Below are positions 13,637 to 15,092 of a stretch of 15,092 bases of DNA, piece by piece. Each line of letters begins with the position of its first letter. Within the stretch, counting starts at the first letter, position 1. Under the pieces are notes generated by a model that saw only the letters and a program-made list of their open reading frames with translations, did no database searches and was not told where the DNA came from. Where the stretch lies: positions 1 to 15,092 of the forward strand of contig CALARE010000002.1 in assembly GCA_937888725.1 (NCBI GenBank), read 5' to 3'. The translations under genes and the position numbers were made by a program. The stretch comes from an uncultured Alphaproteobacteria bacterium. Its GTDB lineage: Bacteria > Pseudomonadota > Alphaproteobacteria > CAAHEQ01 > UBA3637.

Positions 13637-14590
13637 ATGTTTAACCTATTCAAAGCCTTTGTGTTGCCACAACGATTAAAGCAGATTGGTGTTTTGAATA
13701 TGAATGCACGGAATTTTAGTGTTATTGGGCAATATAATTCAAGACGGCTCTACCCATTAGTTGATGACAAAGTAAAAACAAAAGAACTTGCATCTTCTGT
13801 TGGTATTCAAACGCCAAAGTTAATTGGTATTATTCGTGCTCAGTACGAGGTTAAAAATATTTTAAACATTGTTAAAGGCTGGAAGGGATTTGTCATTAAA
13901 CCTGCCCATGGGAGTGGCGGTAAAGGGGTTTTGGTTATTAAAAAATATACGAAAAATTATTTTAGAACTGCCTCAAATCATGTCCTAACTTTTTCAGATT
14001 TGTACCAACATATTTCTAATGTTTTAAGTGGTCTTTACAGTCTTGGTGGACAATATGATGAAGCCTTGATTGAGGAGATGGTTTCATTTTCTGATATCTT
14101 TCAAGATTATAGTTTTCAAGGGATTCCCGATGTGCGTGTTATTGTATATCAGGGGTATCCAGCAATGGCGATGATGCGACTTGCGACAAAGGAATCGGGC
14201 GGACGAGCGAATTTGCATCAAGGAGCGGTTGGTGTTGGTATTGATATAAAAACGGGCAGGGCGATTGCTGCTGTTCAACATAATAAACCTGTATTACATC
14301 ACCCTGATACAGGGGCAGATTTGATGACGCTGAAAGTCCCAGATTGGCGTGAACATTTAGAAATCGCAGCCAAAGGGTTTGATATGACAGGTTTGGGGTA
14401 TTTAGGGGCTGATATCGTGATGGATAAAAATTTAGGTCCCATGATGTTAGAGTTAAACGCTAGACCAGGGCTTGCCATTCAAATTGCAAATCAAAAAGGG
14501 CTTGTTCCAATTTTAGAGGAAATTGACCAATATCCACAAAATTTATCCTATCAAGAACGGGTTGATTTTGTGTTGAATAAGCGGTGTTGA
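13637..14590 (+). CDS. RimK-related ATP-grasp alpha-L-glutamate ligase-like protein
   Basis: A 317-residue cytoplasmic ATP-grasp enzyme of the RimK-related glutamate-ligase-like family, at the family's usual length. The ATP-binding N-lobe includes Lys88 and the Gly-rich loop in VIKPAHGSGGKGVLVI. ALIEEMV supplies the adenine-contacting segment and DVRVIVYQGYPAMAMMRLAT follows. The metal-binding C-lobe carries GYLGADIVMDK with Asp259 and MLELNARPGLAIQ with Glu272 and Asn274. Such enzymes form an amide or peptide bond through an acyl-phosphate; RimK itself adds glutamate to a protein terminus. The ATG is 1 bp after the stop of the 7TM gene, so translation is coupled. All catalytic motifs appear intact. 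The substrate is unknown; the operon partners suggest a product that is displayed at or moved to the envelope. Confidence 0.93.
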   Translation: MFNLFKAFVLPQRLKQIGVLNMNARNFSVIGQYNSRRLYPLVDDKVKTKELASSVGIQTPKLIGIIRAQYEVKNILNIVKGWKGFVIKPAHGSGGKGVLVIKKYTKNYFRTASNHVLTFSDLYQHISNVLSGLYSLGGQYDEALIEEMVSFSDIFQDYSFQGIPDVRVIVYQGYPAMAMMRLATKESGGRANLHQGAVGVGIDIKTGRAIAAVQHNKPVLHHPDTGADLMTLKVPDWREHLEIAAKGFDMTGLGYLGADIVMDKNLGPMMLELNARPGLAIQIANQKGLVPILEEIDQYPQNLSYQERVDFVLNKRC

Positions 14591-14591
14591 T

Positions 14592-14835
14592 ATGAAAGAA
14601 ATCATCGTTGATTGTGACCCTTGGGTAAGACGATGCATTGGCAATTTTGATGGCACTTGGATTCATGAATTTATGCGTTAAAGGGATCACCGTTGTGGCT
14701 GGGAATGTTGGTCTTGATAAAACGTATAAAAATGCCATTAAAATTTTGTCATTAGCCAATAGACTTGATATTCCTATTTATAAGGGAGCCTTTCAACTGT
14801 TGAAACAAAAACACATTACACTTGAAAATGTGTAA
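14592..14835 (+). pseudogene. Decayed nucleoside hydrolase gene (frameshift, stop, truncation)
   Basis: The ATG at 14592, one base after the ATP-grasp stop, opens MKEIIVDCDP, which matches the N-terminal start of inosine-uridine nucleoside hydrolases (family motif DxDPGxDDA). After CCT an extra T shifts the frame, which then ends at 14679-14681. In the frame starting at GGG 14623 the protein continues G-stop-DDALAILMALG, then VKGITVVAGN, NAIKILSLANRLDIPIYKGA and HITLENV, all typical of the family. That frame carries TAA at 14626-14628 inside the metal-binding motif and stops at 14833-14835, after about 80 of roughly 310 codons. The rest of the enzyme, including the later active-site His region, is missing. 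At least three lesions make this a dead remnant; it was probably once the fourth gene of the operon. A TTG or ATG restart within the second frame would still lack the Asp cluster. Confidence 0.85.
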
Positions 14836-15092
14836 ATGGTATTTTAGCTTTAATATAATATACTCCTTTCTTTTTAAAATGGGAAAAATAAATATCTTGA
14901 AAATGAAGTGGCACGACAAAAACGCCATTATATCGCCGTGTTATTACCTCTAAATCTCTCAATCTCCCCCAAGCCCGTAAGGGCTACGGCAACCTCTCTC
15001 CCCCAAGTGCGTCAGCACTACTTTTACCTCGATATATTGGATGGGTTAAAATGGAGAAGATTGTGTCGGATATAGGGAGTGATTTGATGGGT
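14836..15092. other. Terminal intergenic region, no convincing gene
   Basis: About 257 bp. The first ~65 bp is very AT-rich, and then base composition changes sharply to a C-rich, pyrimidine-rich stretch around 14946-15030 holding two stem-loop units. From ATG 15051 a frame of 14 codons (MEKIVSDIGSDLMG) stays open to the edge, but there is no clear ribosome binding site, so I do not call a gene. Confidence 0.6.
14964..15030. repeat. Two tandem 33-bp stem-loop repeat units, period 34
   Basis: Unit 1 (14964-14996) and unit 2 (14998-15030) both start CTCCCCCAAG and end ACCTC. Each contains a 5-bp hairpin: AGCCC-GTAA-GGGCT at 14972-14985 and AGTGC-GTCA-GCACT at 15006-15019. The stems differ at two base pairs, and both partners change together, so pairing is kept. 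Both loops have the form GTNA. This looks like copies of an interspersed palindromic repeat family rather than a terminator, since no T-run follows directly. Confidence 0.75.

Noticed and set aside
14638..14835. Short frame starting at TTG taken as a real small gene
   Set aside because: Its sequence is the interior of a nucleoside hydrolase, with the preceding motif in a broken frame, so it is a remnant.
14964..15030. CRISPR array
   Set aside because: There are only two units with a period of 34 bp, no spacer of typical length and no cas genes. The units themselves are hairpins with covarying stems.

Overview
The window comes from an AT-rich Gram-negative bacterium. It encodes outer-membrane lipoproteins, a secretin and several Sec signal peptides. 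A proteobacterium is most likely. The form of the Hpt protein and the EnvZ/OmpR-like pair lean towards an AT-rich, possibly host-associated alphaproteobacterium, but this is an inference; no rRNA or other lineage marker is present. Genes are densely packed, and most genes within an operon overlap or are separated by only a few bases.

Left part (1-6556, all minus strand): a type IVb (R64/Tcp/Bfp-type) pilus assembly operon. In transcription order it encodes a periplasmic protein with an OmpA-like C-terminus, a TcpQ/PilL-C-like lipoprotein, a PilN-type secretin lipoprotein, a PilO-like inner-membrane accessory protein and a PilP-like periplasmic protein. The last gene runs off the left edge. 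It encodes a cytoplasmic-looking acidic protein whose visible part ends in a perfect-period 15-residue tandem repeat. The order pilN-pilO-pilP matches conjugative thin-pilus clusters, so a pilQ-type ATPase and the pilin genes are expected beyond the left edge.

Middle (6557-9278, minus strand): a 199-bp intergenic region with a recognisable promoter precedes the pilus operon. Upstream of it lies an overlapping three-gene signalling unit: an Hpt phosphotransfer protein, an OmpR-family response regulator and an EnvZ-like membrane histidine kinase. A near-identical 19-20-bp inverted repeat brackets this unit. Because the signalling genes sit directly upstream on the same strand, they are plausible regulators of the pilus genes.

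Next (9364-11371): a solitary PreT/GltD-like FeS-flavoprotein oxidoreductase (minus), a small secreted protein with a His/Lys-rich tail (plus), and diacylglycerol kinase dgkA (minus). The last two converge with only 2 bp between their stop codons.

Right part (11493-14590, plus strand): a compact three-gene operon encoding a retropepsin-like aspartic peptidase lipoprotein (the RimB / 'ATP-dependent zinc protease' family), an inactive-transglutaminase protein fused to a multi-helix membrane domain, and a RimK-related ATP-grasp alpha-L-glutamate-ligase-like enzyme. This is a recurrent but poorly understood envelope amidoligase/peptidase system. It is followed immediately by a decayed nucleoside hydrolase gene carrying a frameshift, a stop and a C-terminal truncation. 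The terminal 250 bp has no convincing gene but contains two 33-bp stem-loop units in tandem whose stems differ by compensatory changes.
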